Shown: one piece after another, positions 50,312-61,757 of the stretch | Layout of the letters: every line of letters starts with the position of its first letter | Numbering within the stretch: position 1 is the stretch's first letter | Assembly: GCA_963678675.1 (NCBI GenBank) | Contig: OY783192.1 | Coordinates: forward strand, 10,201,953 to 10,265,952 | DNA length: 64,000 nt | Direction: 5' to 3' | From: Xiphydria camelus | Taxonomy: Eukaryota > Arthropoda > Insecta > Hymenoptera > Xiphydriidae | Translations under genes and position numbers: made by a program | The notes under the pieces: generated by a model | Told to the model about the DNA's origin: nothing | Seen by the model: only the letters and a program-made list of their open reading frames with translations | Databases searched by the model: none

Positions 50312-50484
50312 TACAGTATGTCCCGTGGATAACGCAAGTATTTGAATTTCCCTGACATTTGACTTTGGTAGTGCTTGGAACGGTGCTGTAATTAGAGTTG
50401 GCTTCAGAAGAGTGCGCTGCGTTCTTACGAGTCGTGTTTCGAGAGCAAAAAGTGTAAAACGTCTGATTTCCCGGCAGCTGTCAA
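50312..50484. repeat. Repeat related to 57.17-57.30 kb
   Basis: TTTGAATTTCCCTGACATTT and GAGTTGGCTTC.G.AGAGTGCG words match 57177-57300 (direct), ending in a CCGGYAGCTGTCAA word. The 65-codon minus frame overlies it. Confidence 0.55.
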
Positions 50485-50675
50485 GCAAATGAGAACTTCG
50501 ATTTCTCCTTCACACATCTCCTGTCACCCATTTTGCAAATCACTCAGTATAATCAAGCCCAGCAAAACAGACTGAGATCAAAATGACAAATGACTATAAT
50601 AAGGCAGGCAATGTTCAAAATGCTACTTGGCCAGCCCGTGCCTGAACAAATTGTTTTCTTAAACGCGCCATTATA
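50485..50675 (+). repeat. ~190-bp repeat, copy of 25785-25975
   Basis: Nearly identical to 25785-25975. The long-TIR element begins immediately after the shared TTATA. Confidence 0.85.
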
Positions 50676-51550
50676 CAGGGTGACATTTTGAAAACTTGCC
50701 ACCCCAATATCTCAGAAAGTTACAGAGATTTTCTAAAAAAAGAATATACGGTTTCAGCAGTGGAGAGGGGGAACCAAAATGACATAATCGGAGACGCACC
50801 CCCTCTAACCCCCTTAGGGGTAGCCCCCCCAACTTTGTAATCTTAAATAGCAACCCTCTATGTGCGATACAGCGTTAGAAAGCTCTTTAAAAATGCTTTA
50901 CAACAACGCCAAATTTTGGTATCTTTCGATGTGTAGTTTTCGCGCAAATCGAGAAAGAACCTGCTAGAAGTAAGTTTTGTTAATTTATTTATTAAAGGTC
51001 AATTACGTTACAATACATTTTTGAAATGATTTCCATCACCTGATCTTACTCCGTATGATTTCTTCTTATGGGGCCATCTGAAATCTATTGTTTTTCAAAC
51101 TACACCAGCAAGCATTAACCAACTGAAATAGAGAATTACGCAAGAATGTCGCAAAATTTCAAGAACATTTGAAAAAGTTCGAAAAGTCAATGAAAATCAT
51201 TTCGAAAATGTATTGTAACGTAATTGACCCTTAATAAATAAATTGACAAAACTTACTTCTAGCAGTTTCTTTCTCGATTTGCGCGAAAACTACTCATCGA
51301 AAGGTACCAAAATTTGGTGTTCTTGTAAAGCATTTTTAAAGAGCTTTCCAACTTTGTATCACACATGGGGGGTTGCCGTTTAAGATTACAAAGTTGGGGG
51401 GGCTATCCCTAAGGAGGTTGGAGGGGGTGCGTCTCCGATTATGTCATTTTGGTTCCCCCTCTCCACTGCCGAAATCGTGTTTTTTGTTTTTAGAAAATCT
51501 CTGTAACTTTTTGAGATATTGGGGTGGCAAGTTGTCAAAATATCACCCTG
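50676..51550. mobile_element. 875-bp long-TIR element, second copy
   Basis: Same family as 26382-27278: CAGGGTGACATTTTGAAAAC at the left, CACCCTG at 51544-51550, ~300-bp inverted repeats. TA precedes the left end; the right flank is TG, so the duplication is eroded. Transposase remnant on the plus strand at 51038-51200. Confidence 0.8.
51038..51200 (+). pseudogene. Transposase remnant, IS630/Tc1/mariner type
   Basis: The plus strand reads SPDLTPYDFFLWGHLKS then TPASINQLK and a stop, matching the remnant at 26740-26922. Only the region around the third catalytic residue survives. Confidence 0.7.
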
Positions 51551-51571
51551 TGTATATATATGTGTGTGTAT

Positions 51572-52934
51572 TAGGGTGACCCTTAATATTGGTAAAACAA
51601 TTTTTTTTTCTCACCCCTTTAATTGACTCGAAATACTAAAAAATGATTTTTTAAAGTGAAATCCGCTCTTAATTTTAATATTAACCCGTGCCCCAAAGGC
51701 CCTTTCAAGGAGTTAAGGGGCACAACCAATTCAACCGCCTAAAAAAAGGTGATTTTTGAGAATTTTTTTAAAGAAAACTATTGGATCGAATTATTTGAAG
51801 TTTAGAGGGTATATTGGTGCATGTGTAATGAATATATGTTTTAATTTTTGAACGAAACTATTTGATTTTGGATCAAATAATCTCTTATTTTATCTAATTA
51901 AAAATCATTATTTTATATTGGATATTGTAAAATGATTGCAATAAATTTTCAAAGAATTTTTATTAACGTAACAAAAGATTTACATTTTTTAAAATATTTT
52001 TTATTTAATTGTATATTAAAAGAGTTACATGTATTAAAGATAAAAGAAGAATATCAAAAATATTTCATTATTCCTTTTTTCGCATCTGAAAAAAGTTTAC
52101 GATGTTCGCTAACAACCTGTAATAAATACTGTTTTTGATCTTCTTTCTTAGTAAGGATATTATTTTAATCTTCAATAAGGCATACTGCACGCTCGGCTGT
52201 GTCGTTTACTATTTTGAGATTCTTCATAATGGACAAACTATTCTGATATCCAACGTCTTGAGCCCAAAGTGATGGATCAATTTTTAGAAAAGTTTTATCG
52301 ATGCCGAATCTTTAAAAGAAATTGAGAGACAATGGTTTTACAAAATAATCCATTTCTTTATCAAGAATAGTTGCCGTATCTAGTATTTCGATACGTTTCG
52401 GACAGTCTTCGTGCTCGTCTTCATTTTCTTCATCGGATATTATCTTGGACAACATATTCTGTTTTACGTTTATCGGCAAGTTTTCATCAAAAAATGATAA
52501 AGCAGCAATTTCTGGATTTAAATACCATAAATGCTTACTTAGTTTTTTCAATGCAACTTCTGAAGCTTCTTTATTGATAGTTTTATAGGCGCGTTCAGTT
52601 TCTTCAAAAACTGTAAATCACTGTTTGGAGCTACAGTGGCAAAATGCGCGGAAAACCACTGTTCTACATATAATAAAACACATGCACAAATATACCCTCT
52701 AAATTTCAAACAACTCGATCCAATAGTTTTCTTTTAAAAAATTCCTAAAAATAACCTTTTTTTTAGGCGGTCAAACTGGTTGTGCCCTTTAACTCCTTGA
52801 AAGGGCCTTCAGGGTACGGGTTAATATTAAAATTAAGAGCGGCTTTCAATTTTAAAAATCATTTTTTAGTATTTCGAGTCAATTAAAGGGGTGAGAGAAC
52901 AAAATTTGTTTTACCAATATTAAGGGCCACCCTA
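51572..52934. mobile_element. 1.36-kb long-TIR element, unknown superfamily
   Basis: TAGGGTGACCCTTAATATTG at the left and its near complement at the right (ending GGGCCACCCTA, 52934) start inverted repeats of about 240 bp. The unique middle carries a protein fragment on the minus strand. No target duplication can be read in the GTGTGTAT-rich flanks. The retained coding piece and long inverted repeats suggest an internally deleted derivative of a larger element. Confidence 0.75.
52087..52551 (-). pseudogene. Fragment of uncharacterised transposon-type protein
   Basis: The frame begins MKKLSKHLWYLNPEIAALSF and reaches DYFVKPLSLNFF, then a stop. The next ~75 codons stay readable with one further stop: DKTFLKIDPSLWAQD, NLKIVNDTAERAVCLIED, KKEDQKQYLLQVVSEHRKLF. 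The block NDTAERAVxLI...QKQYLLQVVxEHRKxFxDxKK is one I associate with a widespread unnamed insect family, probably transposon-encoded and C-terminal; that is recollection, not a search. Two nonsense codons and the lack of upstream domains make it a pseudogene. Confidence 0.6.
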
Positions 52935-52959
52935 GTGTGTATATATGTATATATAGAGT

Positions 52960-53720
52960 ATACTAGCTGTCCCGGCGAACTCCGTTTCGCCTCCGATAAA
53001 AATTCTGTATCCGACATCTGTCTTTGAAAAACTTAAATGGAACTTGGATGAGGCGGACTTGGAAATCGCTTTTCGCTGACGAATTTAATAAGATGTCGTT
53101 TAAAGTAAATTAATTGAATGGAATTGAAATGTAGTAATAGCTGAAAGAATTTGAAATGTGGAGAAAATGCTCATTAATCGCGGCGCACGTGTTTGTTGCG
53201 ATGAGGCGAACAAATGCTCATTAATTGCGGCGCACGTGTTTGTCGTGATGAAGCGAACGCAGCGCCATCTATCTTTGAAAAACTTAAATGGAAGTTGGAT
53301 GAGGCGGACGTGAAAATCACTTTTCATTTATGATATCGTTTGAAGTACATTAATTGAATTTAAATGTAATAATCGTTAAAAGCAATCGAAATTGGAAAAA
53401 AGTGCTCATTAATCGCGGCGCACGTGTTTGTTCTGCTAGCTCAATAGGGTGCAACCGCGCAACTGTGATAATGCACACAGAGCCATCCACTGGCATTTTT
53501 ATAATTTCTGTCATGTATGAGAGATGGCGTTGTATACGGATTGAAGTTCCATACAAAATGTATTGGAAAATTGTTAAATTTTTTTTCGAACACCCTAATC
53601 ACCCAGCTGTATGAAATATATCCTATCTTGTTGCCGCATACCTACCGAATAAGCACAACAAATTATATAAAAATCGGTCCAGCCGTTTTAGTCCAGGCAA
53701 TGGGGAGCTAAAATGGGGCC
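52960..53720 (+). repeat. Insect interspersed repeat (TACTAGCTGTCCCGGCGAAC)
   Basis: It starts TACTAGCTGTCCCGGCGAAC (~52969) and ends near ATCGGTCCAGCCGTTTTAGT (~53673). These are words I recognise as shared by a dispersed insect repeat class, non-coding here. Inside is a nested tandem repeat (53017-53436). The classification is uncertain. Confidence 0.55.
53017..53436 (+). repeat. Nested tandem repeat (~248 bp and ~48 bp)
   Basis: CTTTGAAAAACTTAAATGGA occurs at about 53023 and 53271 (period ~248). GCTCATTAATYGCGGCGCAC occurs at about 53169, 53217 and 53403; the first two define a 48-bp local duplication within the larger unit. Confidence 0.75.
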
Positions 53721-53951
53721 TACCTTGCATTAAATCGGGGAGTTTTCAAATTTGGCATGTTAGTTCAGTTTTACGTCCTGAACAACATATTAAGTTTGCG
53801 ACATCGTACTGTCCTGGGAAACGCCGCCATTTTAATAAAAGGGGTAAAAGGGGAAAAAGGGGTAAAGCAGAGCACTTTGCCCCCCCCCCCCCGCCCTGAA
53901 AAATTGCCGATGGAAGGATAATTATCTTTGTGATAATTCTATTTTTTGTTT

Positions 53952-54185
53952 CAGCGTCATGCGAGCACGAGACGAATTGATGGCTTTTCTTCTCTGTTAC
54001 AATCAAAGCCGTGGGAGAAAAATAGGAGATGCAATGGAATTGGATCACAACAATCAAGTAATTACTTTATCATTATTTTTTCTCTATCGATATATTTCCT
54101 CTTTCGTATTATTACAAGTTCCAATTTACACACCGACCTGTCAAACCTGAAGTGTACATGTACCTCACTTCTATTTCATTTGTTC
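53952..54185 (+). repeat. Single foldback arm, copy B
   Basis: Counterpart of 16341-16575, differing by few substitutions. The 228-codon frame starting at 53946 runs through this arm and the following pieces only because stop codons happen to be lacking. Confidence 0.6.
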
Positions 54186-54360
54186 TTCGCCTCCGTTGTA
54201 ACGACAGTCAATGAGGAATCACTGATACCGATTAGGGTTCGAGGGTTATTACTTATTCTTTCTAGCACAGCATCGATATTTTACTGCACATGTTTTCCTC
54301 TGGGACTTCCTAAAATAATTATAAAAGCCCGATATGATTGTTATTTACAATTTGTTACAG

Positions 54361-54546
54361 ATCGTATGGGAACCCGAGGGGGTTTCTTTCGAACGAGGGA
54401 TCATCCACTTGTTGTTCCAAGAACCAGTTGCATTAGTTCATTCGGCGAGCTGGATCTGCTGTCTCGAGTACATGCCACAGCCCAAATACTCGTCGAGGTT
54501 TATTCCTTACATTTCACGTACACTTCCATGTACACTTCATGTTTGA
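54361..54546 (+). other. Exon-like piece, copy B
   Basis: After TTTACAATTTGTTACAG the frame reads IVWEPEGVSFERGIIHLLFQ. It diverges from the other copies after CCLEYM, where it joins a different repeat. Same unknown family as 16750-16923. Confidence 0.35.
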
Positions 54547-54843
54547 TAGGTTGGTATATAAATTGGAACTTTTTTGATAGTATAATACGAAAGAGGAAAT
54601 ATATCGATAAAGGAAAAATAATAATAAAGTAGTTACTACATTATTGTAATCCAATTCCATTGTGTCCCTTACTTTTCTGCCACGACTTTTATCGTTAATA
54701 GTGAAGGAAAATCAAATTTATTGGTTGATCCATCTACTATCAACAATCAAAGTCGTGTTAGAAAAATAAGGGATACAATGGAGTCGGATTACAATAATGG
54801 AGTACCTACTTTATTTTTTTTCTTTATCGATATATTTCTTTTT
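54530..54843. repeat. Foldback unit, partial second arm
   Basis: The left arm from CACTTCATGTTTGATAGGTT and the centre are present. The right arm ends near 54843, where sequence homologous to the exon-like piece starts again. Confidence 0.65.
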
Positions 54844-54871
54844 TCGATATAAATAATTATAAAAACCCCAT

Positions 54872-55698
54872 ATGATTGTTATTTACAATTTGTTACAGAT
54901 CGTATGCGAACCCGAGGGGGTTTCTTTCGAACGAAGGATCATCCACTTGTTATTCCAAGAACCAGTTGCATTAGTTCATTTGGCGAGCTGGATCTGCTGT
55001 CTCGAGTGCATGGACGTGTGCCAGTTTAAATGGATATTTTGTAATTTCCATCGTTACATCAGAGGCGAAGAAGAGATGAAATAGAAGTGAGGTACATGTA
55101 CATTTCACGTTTGATAGGTTGGTATATAAATTGGAAATTCTGATAGTATAATACGAAAGAGGAAATATATCGATAAAGGAAAAATAATAATAAAGTAGTT
55201 ACTACATTATTATAATCTAATTCCATTGTATCCCTTACTTTTCTGCCACGACTTTGATCGTTGATAGTGAAGAAAACTCAAATTTATTGGTTGATCCATC
55301 TACTATCAACAATCAAAGTCGTGGTAGAAAAATAAAGGATGTAATAGAATTGGATTACAATAATGTAGTAACTACTTTATTATTATTTTTTCTTTATCGA
55401 TATATTTCCTCTTTCGTATTATACTATCAGAAGTTCCAATTTATATACCAACCTATCAAACGTGAAGTGTACATGTACCTCACTTCTATTTCATCTCTTC
55501 TTCGCCTCTGATGTAACGATGGAAATTACAAAATATCCATTTAAAGTGGCACACGTCCATGCACTTGAGACAGCAGATCCAGCTCGCCGAATGAACTAAT
55601 GCAACTGGTTCTTGAAACAACAAGTGGATGATCCCTTATTCGAAAGAAATCCCCTCGGGTTCGCATAAGATCTGTAACAAATTGTAAATAACATAATC
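54872..55698. repeat. Palindrome with ~400-bp arms, copy B
   Basis: Counterpart of 16727-17548. The left arm has the exon-like frame 54894-55084 (CEPEGVSFERRIIHLLFQE, full to EEEMK then stop). The right arm has its reversed copy. The foldback 55066-55505 forms the centre near 55275. Confidence 0.75.
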
Positions 55699-56279
55699 AT
55701 TTGCTGTTTCACTATTTAAAATATACCGAACTTACTCAACGTAGAAATTAAAAAACTATATTAATCTGAGTTAACCAATTCTAATGACAGAATTATTAAA
55801 AATGATATATTTCATCTTTCGTGTTATACTATCACAAGTTCCAATTTATATACCGACCTGTCAAACGTGAAGTGTACATGTACCTCACTTCTATTTCATC
55901 TCTTCTTCGCCTCTAGTGTAACGATGGAAATTACAAAATATCATAACTTTTCTGTAACATTTCTGCAATATTTTACAATATTCGTGAATACTACCGTATG
56001 TTAGAAATATATATTTCTCGATAAGTTCGAGAATGTTGCGAAACATCATACAATCGTTTCGGTCTCATTACGTCGAAAGATCTCCTCGATAAGGTACAGC
56101 TCGATAAGATTGTACTTGTCAGGGCTGAATTATATAGGGTTTTTATAATTATTTTAGGAAGTCCCAGAAGAATACAGGTGCAGCAAAATATCGATGCTGT
56201 CCTAGAAATAAGGAGGAATAACCCTCGAACCCTAATCGATATCAGTGATTCCTCATTGACCGTCGTTACACCAGAGGCG
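55699..56279 (+). repeat. Arm and ORF-bearing segment, copy B
   Basis: Homologous to 17560-18140, including the CACTATTTAAAATATACCGA arm. The right-hand matching arm present in copy A is absent; the foldback at 56280 follows instead. Confidence 0.65.
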
Positions 56280-56293
56280 AAGAAGAGATGAAA
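56096..56293 (+). other. Unknown frame, copy B (LDKIVLVRAEL...GSPRRIQ)
   Basis: From the codon after a TAA at the left edge, the frame reads DKIVLVRAELYRVF, FIIILGSPRRIQVQQNIDAV, RRNNPRTLIDISDSSLTVVT and then EAKKR and a stop. It is open across the region shared with 17886-18143. A one-base difference near 56073 shifts the upstream MLRNII part out of frame. A further eroded copy is at 56950-57055. Confidence 0.3.
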
Positions 56294-56716
56294 TAGAAGT
56301 GAGGTACATGTACACTTCACGTTTAACAGGTCGGTATATAAATTGGAACTTGTGATAGTATAATACGAAAAAGGAAATATATCGATGAAGAAAAAATAAT
56401 GATAAAGTAGTTACTCCATTATTGTAATCCAATTCCATCGTATTCCTTATTTTTCTGCCATGACTTTGATTATTGATAGTGGATGGATCAACCAATAAAT
56501 TTGATTTTTCTTCACTATCAGCAATTAAAGTCGTGGCAGAAAAATAAGTAATACACAATGTTATTGGATTACAATAATGGAGAAACTATTTTATTATTAT
56601 TTTTTCTTTATCGATACATTTCCTCTTTTGTATTATACTATCACAAGTTCCAATTTATATACCGACCTGTCATACGTGAAGTGCACGTGTACCTCATTTC
56701 TATTTCATCTCTTGTT
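56280..56716. repeat. Foldback unit, complete
   Basis: Arms meet near 56500-56520 (GGATGGATCAACCAATAAAT area), ends AGATGAAATAGAAGTGAGGT and CTCATTTCTATTTCATCTC. The 101-, 77- and 90-codon frames are arm readings. Confidence 0.75.
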
Positions 56717-57468
56717 CGCCTCTGGTATAACGATGGAAATTACAAAAAAATATCATCATTTACACTCCACAAAGCACGTTTTTGCAAGTAACTTTTCTGT
56801 AACATTTCTGCGATATTTTACAATATTCGTGAACACTACCGTATGTTAGCAATATATATTTCTCGATAAATTCGGGAATGTTGCAAAACATCATAGAAAC
56901 GTTTCGGAATCATTACGTCGAAAGATCTCCTCGATAAGGTACAGCTCGATAAGATTGTAGTTGTCAGGGCTGAATTATATGGGGTTTTTATAATTATCTC
57001 TTAGGTTCCAGAAGAATACAGGTGCAGCAAAATATCGATGCTGTGCTAGAAATTTATTTACAAGTAAGGGCGAAATTTCAGCGGTGCATGCAAAAGGATT
57101 TCTTAACACTATTCCAACGTCTCGATTTAATATATGTAACAACATATATCGAATGTCCTCTGGCAAACTCCTGATTTTGAATTTCCCTGACATTTGGCTG
57201 GAAGTGGTTGGCTCGGTGCTTTAAGAGTTGGCTTCGGGAGAGTGCGATGCGGTCTTATGAGCTGAGCGAAAAGTGTCAAAAGTCTGATCTCCCGGTAGCT
57301 GTCAATTCGGGAGATCGAAATCGTCAATTTGTAAATAATGATTACTAATATGTAGAAGCGGTAAGAAATAATCATTCGGGTTTCTTCGATGATATTCCCC
57401 AAGTGTTTAAAAACCGGGGTGTCCGATTTTTGCCAATATCTGTTGCTTCAACTTCCAGTGATATTATT
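56717..57468. repeat. Repeat mosaic
   Basis: 56717-57050 repeats the TTCTCGATAAATTCGGGAAT...GATAAGATTG segment in eroded form. 57050-57150 is the AGTAAGGGCGAAATTTCAGC repeat, joined abruptly to GCTAGAA. 57160-57300 relates to 50312-50484. No gene is seen. Confidence 0.6.
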
Positions 57469-58287
57469 AAGTATTACTGCAGAACGAGATGGTTAGAAGA
57501 TTTTCATAAAGACGCATGATTTTCTGACATGTCGTCTCGTACAGGTGCAACTGAAGCGGTTCTAGCTCGTGTCCTGTCCGTAAAAAGATGACTCGATGGA
57601 CATTGGAGAATGTCAGACTTGTCACTGAGCGCCTATTACCCACGGTACATTAAATGCAATACGCCATTCTCGTTTCAACTATTCCAGCGTTAAATAACTT
57701 TTACTTCTTTCAAGCTAATAACCTTTTATGAACTGTTCGTGGTAGGAGGCAGCGACCAATAATAGCGACTTGTCGTAGACAAGTGTGCCGAACTACTACT
57801 GCGATAATGTGCCCAAGCTCACGGTCTATTCTGCGATTAACGTTAACGTAATCGTGATTATACTCGGGTGAAGGGTGTTCCAAAAGAGGTAAAGTTGATA
57901 CTAAACATCGGACGCTCTGTAAGCTGACTTGCTAGTGTATGCTTCGCAACTGGAACATCATCGCAGGAATAATTTGTCTACGATTAGTCACAATCATTGA
58001 TCGCTGCCCCCTACGATCAACAATTCGTACAAGGTAAATACTTTGAGAGAAGTGAAAGTTATATAAAGCAAGAATAGTTGAGATGAAAAGCGAATATTGC
58101 AATGCAAATACCGTGGGTGAAAGGCGCTCGGTGATAAGATCGACAATGTCTGATGTCGATCGACTCATTTTCTTCAGGATAGGACAGGAGTTACATCCTC
58201 TTTGTTTGCACCTTATGAAAGGGGACATGTAAGAAAACCGTCAAAAACTTCATGAAAATCTTGTAACCTACTCGTTCTGCAGTAATT
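57469..58287. repeat. ~820-bp foldback, copy B
   Basis: Ends AGTATTACTGCAGAACGAG (57469) and CTCGTTCTGCAGTAATTACT (to ~58287) are inverted. It is the counterpart of 19359-20170 and carries the frame at 57932-58228 (minus). Confidence 0.7.
57932..58228 (-). other. 98-codon unknown ORF (CPILKKMSRSTSDIV)
   Basis: Frame MSPFIRCKQRGCNSCPILKK, continuing with STSDIVDLITERLSPTVFAL and ending PAMMFQLRSIH. It is the best-preserved copy of the frame also seen at 19862-20152. Two Cys in CxxxxxCP might bind metal, but nothing else supports a function. Not recognised. Confidence 0.35.
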
Positions 58288-59079
58288 ACTTACTTAAGGT
58301 ATTTCAATGGTGACAGTCGTATTCAAATATTTTGCTTCAGGACTTAGTACAACTGATCACAAACTGTATTACGCACGAACGAAACTTTTGAGTAACTCTG
58401 TACTCTGAGCTCCTTGCTACACAGAAACCTCCTGTGTACAAATGTACCTCACACATATACACTGCCTGGCCCGTTAATCGTGGCAACAGTGCTTCTCTCT
58501 CCTTAGAAGACCGCTATGTGCCTGCCACTGCGTGCCGTAGTGGGGGCTACCGCGCCATGCCACTGGCTATCCCCTCTCCGGTAGCAAAAGTACTACTGAG
58601 TCCAATAGTCACAGGAGAGGGCTAAATCAGCTGTGCGCACTGTTGCCACATCATCGTTACTCCTCCCCACCACTTTGCAGTTTCAAGAAAAATCTCAGTT
58701 TTTAAGTTATAATTTCTCTGAAATTATATGGCTCAGCACTTCCTGTTTTTGTGAACATAATCCTACAATATAATTTTATTCGCCGTTAGTTTTTCTTTAA
58801 CATTGTAAGATTGGTTCTGTAGTTATAGCTCAAAACGTCACTGAGGTACCGTCTTTCTACATGTTAGCCATTGAAAGTCAGTGTAGAAAATGCTACTTTG
58901 AATTAACATTTTCTTTTAAACTACATGGCTCAGCCTTTTGAAATTTTGGGAATCGATGGGTAATATTTCAGTCTTTTGATTGGCAAAATTTCATGAGATT
59001 CGTAAGAAAAACGCAAAACCATGGAAATACCTTAATCACTGGAAGTTGAAGCCACAGTTATGGACACCGATTTTTAAAC
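58288..59079. other. Sequence unique to copy B, small inverted repeat
   Basis: GTGGCAACAGTGC (58480-58492) and GCACTGTTGCCAC (58637-58649) are perfect complements around a GC-rich core, a possible small foldback. The 63-codon frame inside is not recognised. The rest is AT-rich without gene signal. Confidence 0.5.
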
Positions 59080-59852
59080 ACTTGGGGAAACTCATCGAAG
59101 AAACCCGAATAATTATTTATGACTTCTACACATTATTCATTATTATTTACAAATTAACAATTTCGAGGTTGTATACTTCGATCTCCCGAATTGACAGCTA
59201 CCGGCAGATCAGGGGCCCCTTTCTCGAACTCACTCGTATCATTGCACACATGCACGCATCTTAGCGAGTAGATCAATCAGGACCCCACCACAACGGAATA
59301 CTTGATCCTGATTGGTCTATTCGCTAAGATGCGTATACGTAACTTTGCGAGTGACTTGAGAAATTTATTTACGAGTAAGGGGGCAAAATTTCAGCGGTGC
59401 ATGCAAAAGGATTTCTTAAAACTATTCCAACGTCTCGAGTTAATATGTAACAACATATATACTGTCATAAGTAGTATCTTTACATGTGATGAAACAATTC
59501 GTCACGGTTATTGGAAGAGTATACTTATTGTTAGAGAGAGTTAAAGGTAAAATGTCTACATGGATTTCTGAAGACGACCAAAATGTAAGAAAAATCCGGT
59601 GGCCTGTAAATTCGAAAGCGCTATGTTTTATTTCTCCAAATTACTAAAGCAAAGTGAAAAATATAAGGGCTCTCTCTAGTCTATAAATCCCTTTCAAAAT
59701 ATTACGAGAATAAATCAAAAGTAACGTGGTTATAATTAATTGGCTCATATCGGTATAAAATGTGAGACTTTAATTTTGTGGTAATAAAAAGCTATTCTCC
59801 TACATGTACCTATTCTCCTCATGAATAAATTCCAAAAAGTAGTGAAATCCCC
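59080..59852 (+). repeat. Repeat shared with 20.48-22.15 kb
   Basis: Homologous to 20477-22147 without the two insertions found there. It includes the CAATCAGGACCCCACCACAA / CGGAATACTTGATCCTGATT palindrome, the AGTAAGGG repeat (59370-59469) and the exon-like frame 59489-59620 (MKQFVTVIGRVYLLLERV), which lacks the donor-like GTAGGT. Confidence 0.75.
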
Positions 59853-60459
59853 CCACAAAAACAGATTCTCTGTAAAAAAAGGCGGCATGTTCATTCAGTG
59901 CCAACAAAAATTGATACGTAAAATACTCTCCAAAAAAGATTTGAAATCAATTAAGATCGCCATGTTCAAGAGTTATATATAAAAAGTGAAAGGCATCATT
60001 TGAAAGGGAAATTATTGTAAATCAAGTGACTACAAAATTCGACTAAAAAAATTTATAAAAAAATTTTAATAAAAAAGAACTTGCCGCGTTTTTTTCCTTC
60101 AAAATAAAAAATTCAGACAGAATTATACTCGATGTTTATGCACTTACGATTTTAAATAAATTCACGAGAAATCGATCACTCGGGGGCCTTCTGAATTTCT
60201 CTGAATTTGACTTCGGGAGTGCAATTTATGAATCACTCTAGCACCGTCCAAGCACTGCCAATTATTCGGTATAGTGGACAAAATATGAAAACTTAAACGC
60301 GGCAATTTCTTTTTTATTAAAATTTTTTAATGAATTTTTTTAGTCGAATTTTGTAGTCACTTGATTTACAATAATTTCCCTTTCAAATGATGCCTTTTAC
60401 TTTTTATATATAACTCTTGAACATGGCGATCTTAATTGATTTAAAATCTTTTTTGGAGA
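59853..60459. mobile_element. Foldback (CCCACAAAAACAG), right arm truncated
   Basis: The left arm and loop match 22148-22620 closely. The right arm stops at TTTTTTGGAGA, followed by unrelated sequence (TAGTCAATACGAC). Confidence 0.75.
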
Positions 60460-61202
60460 TAGTCAATACGACATTTTGGCATTTCGTGCTTTCGCCACTG
60501 GTCTGCTGGCGTCGCCACCGTCCGGCCTTCATACTCACGTACACTTCCCTTTGTGGCGACGACCATTGACCAGTTGGTATTTGTACAAAGCCCAGTCGAC
60601 GGTAAATTTCAAGGACGGCTATTCTGTAATTCCGGGGAGAGTGAGCGTACCTGGGAAGTGACCGTTCCACGGGTGAGAGCTTCCCTCGCCCAGCTCATGC
60701 CCGACCGTTGAAACGTGTACCTAAACAGCTATTCTCTAAGTGAGGAGCGGGCGATGTTCACTGAAAAAGCAAGGAGAGTGAAGGAATCACTATTCTGTAA
60801 CTGCGGAAGCGCTCCCATCGCACGAAAACGGGTGAACTTACTTCTACTGGTCAAGACCGTGAGAAGCAGCCTGCTCCCCGGGAGAACGGCGACTCTAGCC
60901 TACCTACTTCTGCGCCAGCGTGCCGCAGTTTACAGTTTGTTAATTTGCGTGTTCCAACAAACGATACACAGTGGTCCGGCGATCTAAGCAAACGCAATCA
61001 TGAGTATATTAATGAGTTACATAACTGATTTGTGCGATGTAAATTTATGTCTTAGTTATAAAGATATACTGTTAAAATAAAAGACCAAAAATTAACCATA
61101 TATTTATTCTACTATGATAACGTAAATGGAACATAATAAAAAAATATATTAAACTGAAACATTCATTATTAAATGATATAAAATAATTCAAAAACATACT
61201 TA
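60460..61202. other. Unassigned GC-richer sequence
   Basis: A loose repeat of GGCTATTCTGTAATTCCGGG-like words occurs near 60615, 60727 and 60788, each followed by a GA-rich segment. The 61-90 codon frames have no recognisable domain. From 61000 the sequence is AT-rich. Confidence 0.4.
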
Positions 61203-61757
61203 TATATAAGAACTTTTTCCAGAGGTGGTAATAGGAAAAGTAGTTGGAAAAAATAATTTAACAAAAAGCACATTTCCCTAATGCTTACAATAAAAGTCAA
61301 AAGCAGCTTAATAATTAAAAAAGATATAGGTATTATACTGGTACCTAGTATTATTCCAAAATATGCATCCTTGAAAACGTACACTTATAAAACGTACCTG
61401 AAACCAAGCAAATTGTTTTAAATAGAGAAAATTGATTTCGTAACAATAAGACTGCGAAACCGTAAAAATTCAATACATTAAAATAGGACAAGAATGGCAT
61501 GTAAAATGTTATATGATAATCAAGGGTATGCTTCAAACTATAACTTAAACCAAAAAATGTACGTATCTGAACTTAGCATCATAGTAAGCAGTTATGAATA
61601 TTATGGACTTTTGACCTATTTCAGAACCACTGTGCGATGGTCGGAATTCTGATTAACGATCCTTAGTAATTAGTATCACTGCGATATACAGGGTGTAACA
61701 GAGTAAGTGTTACAACGTGAAACTGTAGATTCCTTATGAAAGAAGAAAAATCTTTCT
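61203..61757 (-). repeat. Left arm of 2.4-kb palindrome
   Basis: Reverse complement of about 63078-63632, from the AAGAACTTTTTCCAGAGGTG end inward to CAGGGTGTAACAGAGTAAGT. Mirror-image frames (61169-61384 minus, 63451-63657 plus) are the same sequence read in each arm. Confidence 0.8.

Larger units (their letters stand above)
53909..60459 (+). repeat. Composite palindromic block, copy B
   Basis: The second copy of the 16298-22884 block in the same orientation, 37.6 kb downstream. It begins CGATGGAAGGATAATTATCT, and its right-hand foldback is truncated at 60459. Differences from copy A: an extra foldback at 54530-54843, no equivalent of the 18379-18762 segment, no 20774-21123 or 21358-21762 insertions, and extra sequence at 57160-57420 and 58290-59080. 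Confidence 0.75.

Noticed and set aside
53946..54632. 228-codon frame in composite copy B
   Set aside because: It reads across a foldback arm and unrelated pieces; in copy A the same frame is interrupted, and its sequence is low-complexity Tyr/Phe/Ser.
61169..61384. Mirror-image membrane-like frames here and at 63451-63657
   Set aside because: They are identical because they lie in the two arms of one palindrome; hydrophobicity follows from AT richness.
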